Positions 49,699-58,368 of a DNA stretch of 64,000 bases are shown here, in pieces. The DNA is taken from positions 1 to 64,000 of the forward strand of contig CAYJKL010000003.1 in assembly GCA_964370755.1 (NCBI GenBank), in the 5' to 3' direction. Numbering within the stretch: the first letter of the stretch is position 1; every line of letters starts with the position of its first letter. Made by a program: the position numbers and the translations under genes. The stretch is from CAKOSP01 sp964370755 (GTDB lineage: Bacteria; Bacillota_I; Bacilli_A; RF39; UBA660). The notes under the pieces are model-generated. The model searched no databases, was not told the DNA's origin, and saw only the letters and a list, made by a program, of their open reading frames with translations.

Positions 49699-49872
49699 AC
49701 TAAGTTATTAAATAGCGAATCAGAAAATAAATGCAATCAAATAATGAAACAATTAAAAGAGAAAACAAAAGATGTAGTAATAATATTACATGAAAATAAT
49801 TTCAGTATAAAAGATATAGCATACATAACAGATTTACCAGAAGAGTCGGTAGAATTTTTGATTAATAGATAA
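49699..49872 (+). pseudogene. In-frame C-terminal remnant of the Rpn-like gene
   Basis: 57 codons follow the preceding TAA in the same frame without a break. The last 42 (from an ATG at 49744 that lacks a ribosome site) read KQLKEKTKDVVIILHENN-FSIKDIAYITDLPEESVEFLINR, like the tail of Rpn proteins (LLxxGLSIEEIAxITGLSxEEI). A single nonsense change would split a roughly 275-residue gene. Confidence 0.5.
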
Positions 49873-49876
49873 AAAA

Positions 49877-49890
49877 TAAACAAATGTTCG
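49877..49890. promoter_or_regulatory. LexA box before recA
   Basis: TAAACAAATGTTCG matches the Firmicutes LexA consensus CGAAC-N4-GTTCG in 12 of 14 positions when the spacer is taken as AAAT. It lies 7 bp upstream of the recA -35. Confidence 0.65.
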
Positions 49891-49897
49891 TTTTTTG

Positions 49898-49926
49898 TTG
49901 ACAATGCAAATTATTTGTTATAAAAT
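49898..49926 (+). promoter_or_regulatory. recA promoter
   Basis: Consensus TTGACA (49898-49903), 17 bp, TAAAAT (49921-49926). Confidence 0.75.
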
Positions 49927-49959
49927 GAAATTGTTAGAAAGATTATACAGGAGAAATAC

Positions 49960-50982
49960 ATGAAAAAGAAAAATGATATTAGTAGTAAAGATGATGCATT
50001 AAAACAAGTTTTAGCGGACATAGAAAAACAGTTTGGTGCAGGAGCAATAATGAAGTTAGGTGGAGAAGATCATATTGAAATAGATGTTGTTTCAACAGGA
50101 TCTTTAGCTCTAGATGTAGCACTTGGTGTTGGAGGACTTCCTAAAGGGAGAATAATAGAAATATTTGGACCAGAATCAAGTGGTAAAACAACAATAGCAC
50201 TAGAAGCAATTGCATCATTTCAAAAAAATGGAGGAAGAGCAGCCTTTATAGACGCAGAGCATGCACTTGATCCAGTATATGCAAGAAGTTTAGGCGTAGA
50301 GATTAATGATTTATTATTATCACAACCAGATACAGGAGAGCAAGCGCTTGAAATATGTGAAGCACTTGTTAGAAGTGAAGCGGTTGATATAATTGTAATA
50401 GATTCAGTAGCTGCACTTGTACCTCAAGCTGAGATAGATGGAGAGATGGGAGATTCTCACATTGGACTTCAAGCAAGATTAATGAGTCAAGCACTTCGTA
50501 AATTATCTGGTATAATGAATAAAACCAATACTACTGCAATATTTATCAACCAATTACGTGAAAAAGTAGGAGTTATGTTTGGTAACCCAGAAACTACACC
50601 AGGAGGAAGAGCTCTTAAATTTTATTCTACAATAAGACTAGATATCAGAAAAGGTGAACAACTTAAGATGGGTGATCAAGTAATGGGAAATAAAACAAAT
50701 ATCAAAATCGTGAAGAATAAAGTGGCACCACCATTTAGAACTGCAACTGTGGATATAATGTACGGAGAAGGAATTAGTAAAGAGGGAGAACTTATTGACC
50801 TTGCTGCTGACCTTGGGATTGTAGAAAAAAGTGGTGCTTGGTATTCATATAATAGTGAAAAAATTGGACAAGGTAAAGAAAATGTAAAGTCATTTTTAAA
50901 AGATAATAAAGATATCTTTAATGAAATAAATACTAAAGTAAGGGAATATTACAATTTTAAAACAACAAAAGAAGAGAAATAG
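49960..50982 (+). CDS. recA: Recombinase A
   Basis: A 340-residue RecA: binds single-stranded DNA, exchanges strands and triggers LexA cleavage. Walker A GPESSGKTT (about 69-77), MAW region, AEHALDP, IVIDSVAALVP (Walker B, about 144), loop L2 FINQLREKVGVMFGNPETTPGG by parts, and KxGEQ-type KGEQLKMG are intact. ACAGGAGAA precedes ATG. LexA box and strong promoter upstream point to SOS control. rny follows, as in many Firmicutes. Confidence 0.97.
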   Translation: MKKKNDISSKDDALKQVLADIEKQFGAGAIMKLGGEDHIEIDVVSTGSLALDVALGVGGLPKGRIIEIFGPESSGKTTIALEAIASFQKNGGRAAFIDAEHALDPVYARSLGVEINDLLLSQPDTGEQALEICEALVRSEAVDIIVIDSVAALVPQAEIDGEMGDSHIGLQARLMSQALRKLSGIMNKTNTTAIFINQLREKVGVMFGNPETTPGGRALKFYSTIRLDIRKGEQLKMGDQVMGNKTNIKIVKNKVAPPFRTATVDIMYGEGISKEGELIDLAADLGIVEKSGAWYSYNSEKIGQGKENVKSFLKDNKDIFNEINTKVREYYNFKTTKEEK

Positions 50983-51007
50983 TGCGTTTATACTTGCTAA
51001 ATTTTAA

Positions 51008-51044
51008 AATAACTTTTATAATAAACTTATAGAAGTTATTTTTA
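51008..51044 (+). terminator. Terminator of recA
   Basis: AAATAACTT pairs with AAGTTATTT across a long AT-rich loop, then T-rich tail. Confidence 0.55.
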
Positions 51045-51067
51045 TTCTATAAATATTGGAGGAAGAA

Positions 51068-52621
51068 ATGGAAAATATGCAAAGTACCATTTTAACTCTT
51101 ATTCTTGGAATTGTACTAGGAATAGCTTGTGTAAAGTTAATAAGTATTTTAAAGAAATCAAATACTGAAAAAAGTGCTGCTAAAATTTTAGAAGATGCTA
51201 AAAAAGAGGCAGGTAAACACAAAAGAGATAGTCTACTTGAACTTAAAGAAGAATCATATAAATTAAAACAACAAACTGATGCTGAAATTAAAGAAAGAAA
51301 ATCCGAAATTTTAGCACAAGAAGATCGACTATTGACAAGAGAGTCAAATTTAGATAAAAGAGAAGAAATTCTCACTAAAAGAGATTTAATGATTGATGAA
51401 AAAGAACACAATTTATTAGCTAAGCAAGCTGGATTGCAAGAAAAAGAAGATAAAATGGATAAGCTTTTAAAAGAAGAACTTAAAGAGCTTGAAAAAATAT
51501 CTGGACTTAGCAAAGATAAAGCTAAAGATAAGATAATGGAAATTGTTGAAAAAAATATGGCACTAGAAATAGCTGACTATATTAAAACTGAAGAAAGTCA
51601 GGCAAAACTTACTGCTCACGAAAAAGCAAAACAACTTATTGTAAGTAGTATGGAACGTTACGCTGATGATATCGTTGGAGAGCAAACTGTAAGTACAATT
51701 GATTTGCCAAATGACGATATGAAAGGCCGTTTAATTGGACGCGAAGGAAGAAATATTAGAACTATAGAATCAATTACAGGAGTAGATTTAATTATTGATG
51801 ATACTCCAGAAGCAATAGTTATTTCATCTTTTGATCCACTTAGAAGAGAAATTGCAAAAGTTACAATAGAAACACTAATCAAAGATGGTAGAATACATCC
51901 ATCTAGAATTGAAGAAGTATACGAAAAAGTAACTAATGACATTAATGCTAAAATTATTGAAATTGGTAATAAAACAGCAACTGATTTAGGAATAGTTAAA
52001 TTAGATCCTGAAATAATTACTTTAATTGGTAAACTTAAATTTAGAACAAGTTACGGTCAAAATGCTTTAACTCATTCTATTGAAGTAGCAAATCTTGCGG
52101 GATTAATGGCATCAGAACTTGGTGAAAATGTTACTCTTGCAAAAAGAGCGGGATTATTACATGATATTGGAAAAGCAATAGACTTCGAAATCGAAGGTAG
52201 CCATGTTGAAATAGGTTATGATATTGCTAAAAAATACAAAGAAAATGATATAGTATTAAACTCAATTATGTCACATCATGGCGATGAGGACGCAAAAAGT
52301 GTTATTGCAGTATTAGTTGCTATAGCAGATACTTTATCAGCTGCAAGACCTGGAGCAAGAAATGACTCGTTAGAAAATTATATAAAACGTTTAGAACAAC
52401 TTGAAGAAATAGGGAACTCTTATGAAGGTGTTGAAAAAACATATGCAATGCAAGCAGGTAGAGAACTTAGAGTAATGGTTAAGCCAGAAGAAGTTGATGA
52501 TAAAAATAGTTATAAAATAGCTAGAGATATAAAAGAACGTATAGAAAAAGAAATGCAATATCCTGGAACTGTAAGAATCACAGTTATACGTGAAACTAGA
52601 GTTTTAGAAGAAGCAAAATAA
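51068..52621 (+). CDS. rny: Ribonuclease Y
   Basis: A 517-residue endoribonuclease that starts mRNA decay at the membrane. N-terminal helix (about 5-26), long coiled coil (about 35-185), KH domain (KGRLIGREGRNIRTIE by parts, about 215-285) and HD domain (LTHSIEVANLAGLMASEL, LLHDIGKAID with the metal-binding HD pair at about 365). ATG at 51068 follows GGAGGAAG; an earlier TTG overlaps it. Length is normal. Confidence 0.96.
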   Translation: MENMQSTILTLILGIVLGIACVKLISILKKSNTEKSAAKILEDAKKEAGKHKRDSLLELKEESYKLKQQTDAEIKERKSEILAQEDRLLTRESNLDKREEILTKRDLMIDEKEHNLLAKQAGLQEKEDKMDKLLKEELKELEKISGLSKDKAKDKIMEIVEKNMALEIADYIKTEESQAKLTAHEKAKQLIVSSMERYADDIVGEQTVSTIDLPNDDMKGRLIGREGRNIRTIESITGVDLIIDDTPEAIVISSFDPLRREIAKVTIETLIKDGRIHPSRIEEVYEKVTNDINAKIIEIGNKTATDLGIVKLDPEIITLIGKLKFRTSYGQNALTHSIEVANLAGLMASELGENVTLAKRAGLLHDIGKAIDFEIEGSHVEIGYDIAKKYKENDIVLNSIMSHHGDEDAKSVIAVLVAIADTLSAARPGARNDSLENYIKRLEQLEEIGNSYEGVEKTYAMQAGRELRVMVKPEEVDDKNSYKIARDIKERIEKEMQYPGTVRITVIRETRVLEEAK

Positions 52622-52626
52622 AAAAT

Positions 52627-52656
52627 GATTTTGAAAATTCAAAATCGTTTTTTTTT
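52627..52656 (+). terminator. Terminator of rny
   Basis: GATTTTGA-AAAT-TCAAAATC, G, T9. Confidence 0.8.
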
Positions 52657-52662
52657 CGACAA
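52655..52662. promoter_or_regulatory. Perfect Spo0A box before cse60
   Basis: TTCGACAA (reverse 0A box); a weaker TTCGTCAT follows at 52667-52674. Both lie within 50 bp of the cse60 start. Confidence 0.55.
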
Positions 52663-52704
52663 ATATTTCGTCATAAAAATAATACAATATTAATGGTGAT
52701 GAAA

Positions 52705-52875
52705 GTGAAAATAAAAATTTTCGATGAAATGCATGAAAAAGATTTAGAAAAATCTGTAAATACCTTTTTAAGTGAACTTGAAAGTGATATAATAGATATC
52801 AAGTATCAAGTGGCAATAGGTATTTCAGGAGAAGAACAAATATATTGTTTCAGTGCTATGATTTTATATAACTAA
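52705..52875 (+). CDS. cse60: Sporulation protein Cse60
   Basis: A 56-residue protein matching Cse60: KIKIFDEMHEKDLEKSVNTFL (by parts), DIKYQVAIGISGEEQIYCFSAMI (by parts). Cse60 is a small sporulation-expressed protein of unknown biochemical role in Bacilli. GTG at 52705 is chosen because GGTGAT lies just upstream; ATGs at 52693 and 52699 have no ribosome site. Its stop overlaps the stop of the convergent coat-like gene by 4 bp. Confidence 0.82.
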   Translation: MKIKIFDEMHEKDLEKSVNTFLSELESDIIDIKYQVAIGISGEEQIYCFSAMILYN

Positions 52876-53231
52876 ACCATATACATATCGTTGACAGTTG
52901 AGTTAAAATCATCAGTAGAAAGTGTAGTATTTTGTTCTAGTTTAGTAACTCTGTGTTCAAGTCTGTTTATCTGTCTTTCAATTTTGGCAAGCCTAGCATC
53001 AAGGTCACTCATTGAATTGTTCATATTCATTTGTTGAGGTGGCATCATTGGTTGTTGGGGAATCATATTGTTAGTCTGGAAACTTGATTGAGCCGACATA
53101 TTTGGCATATTAACCCCCGGGTTATTTTGATACATCATATTTGGATTAGGCATATTAGCACTATAAGTGTTTTGACTAAATTGATTAAAATCAGTAGTTT
53201 CGTTAAAAAAAGCCGCTCGATTTTTTTTCAT
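52872..53231 (-). CDS. Asn/Gln/Met-rich protein with C-terminal coiled coil (possible coat protein)
   Basis: A 119-residue protein. Residues 10-72 are low complexity, rich in Asn, Gln, Met and Pro (PQQPMMPPQQMNMNN). Residues 74-102 form a coiled coil (LDARLAKIERQINRLEHRVTKLE by parts). No signal or membrane helix. The composition and its place next to cse60 suggest a spore coat or spore-associated assembly protein, but no family is recognised. GGAGG precedes the start on the minus strand. Confidence 0.6.
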   Translation of the reverse strand: MKKNRAAFFNETTDFNQFSQNTYSANMPNPNMMYQNNPGVNMPNMSAQSSFQTNNMIPQQPMMPPQQMNMNNSMSDLDARLAKIERQINRLEHRVTKLEQNTTLSTDDFNSTVNDMYMV

Positions 53232-53281
53232 TAAAATTTACCTCCTAATTCATTATATGAAAACTAGAAAGAAGTGATAAT

Positions 53282-53884
53282 ATGAGAATGAGAAATCCTA
53301 AAGATAAGGCATTAGTTTTAGATTCGTGTAATTTTTATTATAATTTAGAAAATAAATTCGAAAATAATAATGAAATTCATCTAGAAATAGGTATGGGTAA
53401 AGGAGATTTTATAATAGGTATGGCTAAAGAATACCCTAATATAAACTTTATTGGAATGGAAAAATATGAAGCAGTAGCAAGTATTGCTATTAAAAAGATA
53501 GCAAGAGAAAATTTGTCAAATGTTAAAGTAATGGTAATGGATGTAGTAAATAGTGAAGAATTACTAAAAGGTAAAATTAGTAAGATGTATTTAAATTTCT
53601 CTGACCCTTGGCCAAAAGATAGACATGCTAAAAGAAGATTAACCCATGAAAATCAGTTGAAAGTATATGATAAATTATTTGCTAGTAACTGCATTATTGA
53701 AATGAAAACAGATAATGATGATTTATTTGAGTATTCTCTTTGGGCACTTGAAAATTATGGTTATAAGTTACCAAGTGTAAGTTATGATTTGCATAGTGAA
53801 GATAAATTTAATGTCATGACTGAATATGAAACAAAATTTTCAAGTGAAGGAGTAAAAATCAAGTATTTACTAGCTACAAAATAG
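53282..53884 (+). CDS. trmB: tRNA (guanine-N7)-methyltransferase TrmB
   Basis: A 200-residue SAM-dependent enzyme that methylates G46 of tRNAs. LEIGMGKGDFI (SAM-binding motif I, about 38-48), FIGMEKYEAV, NFSDPWPKDRHAKRRL (the TrmB signature, about 107-122) and TDNDDLFEYSLWAL are intact. AAGAAGTGAT precedes the ATG; a second ATG two codons later is possible. Divergent from the coat-like gene. Confidence 0.95.
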   Translation: MRMRNPKDKALVLDSCNFYYNLENKFENNNEIHLEIGMGKGDFIIGMAKEYPNINFIGMEKYEAVASIAIKKIARENLSNVKVMVMDVVNSEELLKGKISKMYLNFSDPWPKDRHAKRRLTHENQLKVYDKLFASNCIIEMKTDNDDLFEYSLWALENYGYKLPSVSYDLHSEDKFNVMTEYETKFSSEGVKIKYLLATK

Positions 53885-53985
53885 ATGGAAATATTGTTTA
53901 ATAAATTATAAAATAATAAAAAGAATAAAGAAGTATTTTATTTTTTCTTTTTTTTTGGTATAATCATTATATAAAGGAGCATGGT

Positions 53986-54621
53986 ATGAAAAAAGTATTT
54001 TTATTACTGATAGGTATGTGCATGATTACTGGATGTCAAAATGTTGATCAGATGACTACTGATGAAGCACTAAAAACTATAGGTATAACTGAAAATAATA
54101 CCAATGTTTACAGGGTTGGTTATAAATATTATTTACCAAGAGGTATGCAAGTTGATGAAAACACTTTGTACAATGAGGTAATAACTAATAATAAATATAC
54201 TTATTATTTATACATTGATATGGTTAGTTATTATAATGAAATAGAAAGCATTTATCAAGTAAACAATGATATTTATTACTCAGAAAAATTTGAATATAAT
54301 GACAAATTTGGTTATTTAGAGATAAATTTACAAGAAAATGATAAATATTTAATTGAAATTATGTATAATTATGCTAAAATAGAAGTAATGGTAAATTATG
54401 ACGATATAAACGAATCAATTGTTTATGCGACAAATTTATTAAAAAGTATAAAGTATAATGATAATATCATTGAAAACATGCTTGGGGAAGATATATTAAG
54501 TTTTACAGCTGAAGAGTATAATATATTTAATACTGACAGTAGTGAAAGTACAATTTTGAAATATGAAGATTCTTTTGTACCACCAGAAGAAGAAGTTTAT
54601 GACCCAGATCTAATAAATTAA
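53986..54621 (+). CDS. Lipoprotein of unknown function
   Basis: A 211-residue protein with a lipoprotein signal (MKKVFLLLIGMCMITGCQN, lipobox ITGC with Cys at about 17). The mature part has many Tyr and Asp, and an acidic end (VPPEEEVYDPDL). It is 16 bp upstream of the next gene and has TATAAT at 53959, so it probably heads the operon. Function unknown. Confidence 0.7.
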   Translation: MKKVFLLLIGMCMITGCQNVDQMTTDEALKTIGITENNTNVYRVGYKYYLPRGMQVDENTLYNEVITNNKYTYYLYIDMVSYYNEIESIYQVNNDIYYSEKFEYNDKFGYLEINLQENDKYLIEIMYNYAKIEVMVNYDDINESIVYATNLLKSIKYNDNIIENMLGEDILSFTAEEYNIFNTDSSESTILKYEDSFVPPEEEVYDPDLIN

Positions 54622-54637
54622 GGAAGGTAGATTAATT

Positions 54638-55546
54638 ATGAAATTTTTAAAAAAGATGAAAGACATTTTATTTGATGAAGAGGAAGTAAACGCTCCTAAA
54701 AAAGAAGAAGTAAAAGAAAACGTGCCAGTAAGAGAAACAGTCGCACCAGCACCAAGACCAAAGGAACCAGTATACGAAGCGCCTGTGTACGAGCAACCTG
54801 TTTATGAAAAACCAGTTTACACACAGCCAGCACCAGAGCCAAGAGCAGTAAAACAAGAATCTTCTTTTCCATTTCCTGAATTTGATGAAGACGAGTTTGA
54901 GCGTGATTTAACACCGCCAAAACCTTTAAGACAAGCAGTAAATAGTAGATCGGCAATGACAAGAGAAAGAACAAATACTCAAGAAAGAGGGTTTGATTAC
55001 GACAGACCTAAAAAAGTTGAAAAAAGACCAGAATTTAATAGACTTGATAAAGTTGAAACTCATGAAGTAAAAGAAAAAAGAAAATTTAAACCTTCACCAG
55101 TAATATCTCCAGTTTATGGTGTATTAAATCAGGATTATAAGCCTGAAGATATAAAAAATAAAGAAGAATTTACAACTGCTTCTATAAATGTAGATGAAGT
55201 TAGAAAAAAAGCCTTTGGAGAACTTGAAAAACTTGAAGTTACACTTGATGAACCAATGAGCACATTTTATGAAGAAAAAACTGTTGATAGTGAAATACCA
55301 GAATATGAGAAAAAAGAAAAAGTTAAAACAATTGATGAATTACTAGAAGATACATCACATATCAAAATAGACTTAGAAGATGATTTTGAGTTAGAAGAAG
55401 AAATTAAAGTACCTAGTGTACCAGTTACTCCTAAAGAAAGAAAAGCACCGATAATGGATGAATTTGATGATGATGATACTCTAGAAAATGATTTATTTGA
55501 TTTAATAGATTCAATGTACGAGAATAAAGAGGAGAGTGAAATTTAG
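54638..55546 (+). CDS. Disordered cytosolic protein with PSPVISPVYG motif
   Basis: A 302-residue, highly charged, mostly disordered protein: an amphipathic N-terminal helix (KFLKKMKDILFDEEE), a Pro/Glu/Tyr repeat region (EAPVYEQPVYEKPVYTQP), then a short conserved-looking segment KPSPVISPVYGVLNQDY (about 151-167), then an acidic tail. The amphipathic start and disorder recall division or envelope scaffold proteins of Firmicutes, but I cannot assign a family. Encoded with DUF948-like and YtxH-like proteins, with GTG of the next gene abutting its stop. Confidence 0.6.
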   Translation: MKFLKKMKDILFDEEEVNAPKKEEVKENVPVRETVAPAPRPKEPVYEAPVYEQPVYEKPVYTQPAPEPRAVKQESSFPFPEFDEDEFERDLTPPKPLRQAVNSRSAMTRERTNTQERGFDYDRPKKVEKRPEFNRLDKVETHEVKEKRKFKPSPVISPVYGVLNQDYKPEDIKNKEEFTTASINVDEVRKKAFGELEKLEVTLDEPMSTFYEEKTVDSEIPEYEKKEKVKTIDELLEDTSHIKIDLEDDFELEEEIKVPSVPVTPKERKAPIMDEFDDDDTLENDLFDLIDSMYENKEESEI

Positions 55547-55827
55547 TGGAAGCACTTTTAGAAATATTACCAGTTATTATTTATATATTATTAATAGTAC
55601 TATTAGTAGTAGGAATAATATTAGGTATAAAGGCAATTATTACTTTAAATAAAGTAGAGAAAATAGTTGACGAAGTAACAGAAAAATTTGAAAGTTTAAA
55701 CCCAATATTTAACATAATCGATTTTGCATCTGATAGATTAGCAAGTTTAACTGATACAGTTTTTGAATTTTTTACAGGACTTTTGGGTAAACTAATTAGT
55801 AGAAAAGATAAAGGAGAGGATAAATAA
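55546..55827 (+). CDS. DUF948-like small membrane protein
   Basis: A 93-residue protein with one N-terminal helix (about 5-30) followed by a helical segment (NKVEKIVDEVTEKFESLNPIFNIID by parts). The layout resembles DUF948 proteins that are commonly encoded next to YtxH in Firmicutes. GAGGAG precedes the GTG start. Overlaps the upstream gene by 1 bp. Confidence 0.6.
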   Translation: MEALLEILPVIIYILLIVLLVVGIILGIKAIITLNKVEKIVDEVTEKFESLNPIFNIIDFASDRLASLTDTVFEFFTGLLGKLISRKDKGEDK

Positions 55828-55829
55828 TT

Positions 55830-56231
55830 ATGGCAAGAAATGGTGGAAAATTTTTAATGGGAGCACTAATAGGGGCAACAGCTGCACTATTACTAGCGCC
55901 TAAATCAGGAAAAGAAACTAGAGCAGACCTTAAAGCTAAAATTGATGAATTAATTGAGCGTATTAAGGAAACAGATACTGAAGAACTAAAAAATAGTTTA
56001 ACAAAAAAGATAAAAGATATAGAAACTGACTTAAAAAATTTAGATAAAGAAACAGTTTTAAAAGTTGCAAAAGAAAAAGCTGAAGCAATTGAAAAGAAAC
56101 TTGAAGATTTAATAGTAGAAGCTGGAAAAACTGCTAAACCAAAACTTGAAGAGTTGGCTGAAGAAGTAAGAGTAAAAACAATTAAATCACTTAAAAGTAC
56201 AGTGAAAAAATTAGAAGAAGGCGCTAAATAA
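55830..56231 (+). CDS. YtxH-like protein
   Basis: A 133-residue protein. KFLMGALIGATAALLLAPKSGKETR (by parts, about 7-31) is the YtxH domain signature: a short glycine-rich membrane segment ending LLAPKSG. The rest is a long basic-acidic coiled helix. YtxH proteins are linked to general and cell-wall stress in Bacilli, with no known biochemical activity. Its stop lies in a terminator that closes the operon. Confidence 0.8.
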   Translation: MARNGGKFLMGALIGATAALLLAPKSGKETRADLKAKIDELIERIKETDTEELKNSLTKKIKDIETDLKNLDKETVLKVAKEKAEAIEKKLEDLIVEAGKTAKPKLEELAEEVRVKTIKSLKSTVKKLEEGAK

Positions 56232-56245
56232 AATAGCGTTTTTTT
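56222..56245 (+). terminator. Terminator of the YtxH operon
   Basis: CGCTA, 7-nt loop, TAGCG, T7; overlaps the stop codon. Confidence 0.75.
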
Positions 56246-56275
56246 CATATATTTTTCACAAAAGTATAGTAAACT
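56244..56275 (+). promoter_or_regulatory. TCS2 promoter with PhoP-like boxes
   Basis: TTCATA (56244-56249) and TTCACA (56255-56260), 11-bp period, match the Bacillus PhoP box TTHAYA twice. TAAACT at 56270-56275 is the likely -10, 15 bp after the start of the second box. Confidence 0.5.
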
Positions 56276-56294
56276 AAAAAAAGAGGTGAAACAA

Positions 56295-56957
56295 ATGAAT
56301 ATATTAGTAGTAGATGATGAAGATCTAATAAGATCAGTTATAAATGAGTATTTAAAACTGGAAGGATATAATATTTTTGAAGCAGAAAATGGACTTAAGG
56401 CTGTAGAAATAACTAAAAATGAAGAAATAGATTTAATAATAATGGATATTATGATGCCTAAAATGGATGGATATTCTGCAGCGAAAGAAATAAAAAAAAG
56501 TAAAGATGTACCTATAATTATGTTATCGGCAAGAAGTGAAGAATTTGATAAACTTGTTGGGTTTGATTTAGGAATCGATGATTATGTAACAAAACCATTT
56601 AGCCCTAAAGAACTTGTTGCAAGAGTAAAGGCAGTAAAAAAACGTAGTACTAAAGAAGAAAGTGTCATAGAAATAAAAGGTATAAAAATTGATGAGTTAG
56701 CACACGAAGTATTAATAGATGGTAAAGAAGTAATGCTAACACCAAAAGAATATGATTTGCTTAAATATTTAATAACTAATAAAAATATTGCACTTACAAG
56801 AGAAAAACTATTATCTAATGTTTGGGGATATGATTTTTATGGTGATGATAGAACTATAGATACACACATTAAAACACTTAGAAATCACTTGGGAAAATAC
56901 CGAAACATGATAAAAACTGTCAGGGAAGTAGGTTATAAATTTGAATTTAAAGAATAG
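56295..56957 (+). CDS. OmpR/PhoP-type response regulator (TCS2)
   Basis: A 220-residue regulator: receiver domain (about 1-118) with VDDED pocket, phospho-acceptor Asp51 (IIMDIMMPKMDGY) and KPFSP; winged helix (about 130-220) ending VREVGYKFEF. ATG at 56295 follows AGAGGTGA; a GTG three codons earlier is part of that site. It overlaps the kinase gene by 17 bp. PhoP-like direct repeats lie before it and after the kinase gene, suggesting autoregulation and a PhoP-related role, for example phosphate or envelope stress. The assignment to PhoP rests on these boxes and general similarity. Confidence 0.92.
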   Translation: MNILVVDDEDLIRSVINEYLKLEGYNIFEAENGLKAVEITKNEEIDLIIMDIMMPKMDGYSAAKEIKKSKDVPIIMLSARSEEFDKLVGFDLGIDDYVTKPFSPKELVARVKAVKKRSTKEESVIEIKGIKIDELAHEVLIDGKEVMLTPKEYDLLKYLITNKNIALTREKLLSNVWGYDFYGDDRTIDTHIKTLRNHLGKYRNMIKTVREVGYKFEFKE

Positions 56958-58317
56958 GTTTAGTAGTTATAGATTTAAAACTACGCTATATGTAACAACG
57001 TTTATAACAATAGTGCTAATTTTACTTTGGTCAAGTACTCAAGTAATGTTTAAAATATTTTTTGAGAGTTATCAACTTGACAAAATAGGTAGTATAATTG
57101 AGGCTATACCAGAAAATGGGAACAATCTAGATTACTTACTAGATTCGCTTGCTTACGAAAATGAAGTTTGTATAGTACGTACTGGTGAATTTGTAAGTAG
57201 TACATATAATTTAAAAATGAGTGGTTGTCCTTTTAATAACGCGAGTGATGATTTATCTGAAATGATGGAAGATTTTAGTACATCTAATAAGGAGTCTCAC
57301 CAATACAGATTTGTAAATGACGACAACGAAACAGAATCGGTTATATACAGTATTAAAAATAATGAAAGTTCAATATTTATATATGCTAATTTAGAAGACA
57401 CATCTGTAATTACAAATTTACTTAGGGATCAGCTTTTATACTTAACATTAATAGCAATTATAATCTCTGTTTTACTTAGTTATTTTTTATCTACAAAAAT
57501 AGTAGAACCAATTACCAAGATAACAAATAAAGCAAAATTCTTAGGAACTGGTAAAGAAATTAATTTTGAAAAAAATGGAATTAAAGAAGTTGATGAACTT
57601 GTTGATGCACTTAACCTTGCTAAGAGTGAAATAGGTAAGACAGAAGAATTAAAAAGAGATTTACTAGCAAATGTATCACATGATTTAAAAACACCACTAA
57701 CAATGATTAAAGCATATACAGAAATGATTAGAGATATATCTTATACTGATAAAGAAAAACAAAAAGAACATTTAAATATAATTATAAGTGAAACAGATAG
57801 ATTAACACTCTTAGTAAATGATATATTAGATATCTCAAAACTTCAAAGTAAAAATAATACACTTAATGCTGAAAAATACGACTTAGCAGTTGAGATAAAT
57901 AGTTTAGTTAAAAATTATCAAATAATAAAAGAAACTGAAGATTATAATTTTATAGTAGAAATGCCTAAAACAGTAATGATAAAAGCAGATAAAAGTAAAA
58001 TAAATCAAGTAATTTATAATCTTGTTAATAACGCTATAAATTATACTGGTGATGATAAAAAAGTATATATAACTGTCAAGAAAAGAAATTCTGGTGGATT
58101 TTATTTCGAAGTAAAAGATACAGGAAAAGGTATTAAAGAAAAAGACATAAATAATATATGGGAAAAATATTATAAGACTGACAAAAAACATAAACGAAAT
58201 GTTGTATCTTCTGGTATTGGTTTATCAATAGTTAAAGAAATATTTTTACTTCATAAATATGAGTATGGAGTTAAAACAAGTGATAAAGGAACAATATTTT
58301 ATTTCATAATCAAATAG
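56941..58317 (+). CDS. Sensor histidine kinase (TCS2)
   Basis: A 458-residue membrane kinase. Two membrane helices (about 14-38 and 162-186) flank an extracytoplasmic domain of about 120 residues with two cysteines (ENEVCIV and SGCPF) that could form a disulfide. HAMP (about 186-238, KIVEPITKI...), H-box with His247 (NVSHDLKTPLTMI), N-box (LVNNAINYT), DTGKGI and SSGIGLSIVKEI follow. The TTG start lies inside the regulator gene with AGTAGG upstream. There is no PAS domain, unlike B. subtilis PhoR. Confidence 0.9.
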   Translation: MNLKNRFSSYRFKTTLYVTTFITIVLILLWSSTQVMFKIFFESYQLDKIGSIIEAIPENGNNLDYLLDSLAYENEVCIVRTGEFVSSTYNLKMSGCPFNNASDDLSEMMEDFSTSNKESHQYRFVNDDNETESVIYSIKNNESSIFIYANLEDTSVITNLLRDQLLYLTLIAIIISVLLSYFLSTKIVEPITKITNKAKFLGTGKEINFEKNGIKEVDELVDALNLAKSEIGKTEELKRDLLANVSHDLKTPLTMIKAYTEMIRDISYTDKEKQKEHLNIIISETDRLTLLVNDILDISKLQSKNNTLNAEKYDLAVEINSLVKNYQIIKETEDYNFIVEMPKTVMIKADKSKINQVIYNLVNNAINYTGDDKKVYITVKKRNSGGFYFEVKDTGKGIKEKDINNIWEKYYKTDKKHKRNVVSSGIGLSIVKEIFLLHKYEYGVKTSDKGTIFYFIIK

Positions 58318-58330
58318 ATTTCATTTTCTC

Positions 58331-58362
58331 TTCATAAAATTTTCATAAATGAATGTTATTAT
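58331..58362 (+). promoter_or_regulatory. PhoP-like boxes and promoter of a short transcript
   Basis: TTCATAA at 58331-58337 and 58342-58348 (exact direct repeat, 11-bp period), then TATTAT at 58357-58362. Spacing from the second box to the -10 (15 bp) equals that of the TCS2 promoter. Confidence 0.5.
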
Positions 58363-58368
58363 GTATAT

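Noticed and set aside
54668..54974. Hydrophobic minus-strand ORFs opposite the Pro/Glu-rich protein
   Set aside because: Their composition is the mirror of the repeat region on the coding strand; no ribosome site and no family.
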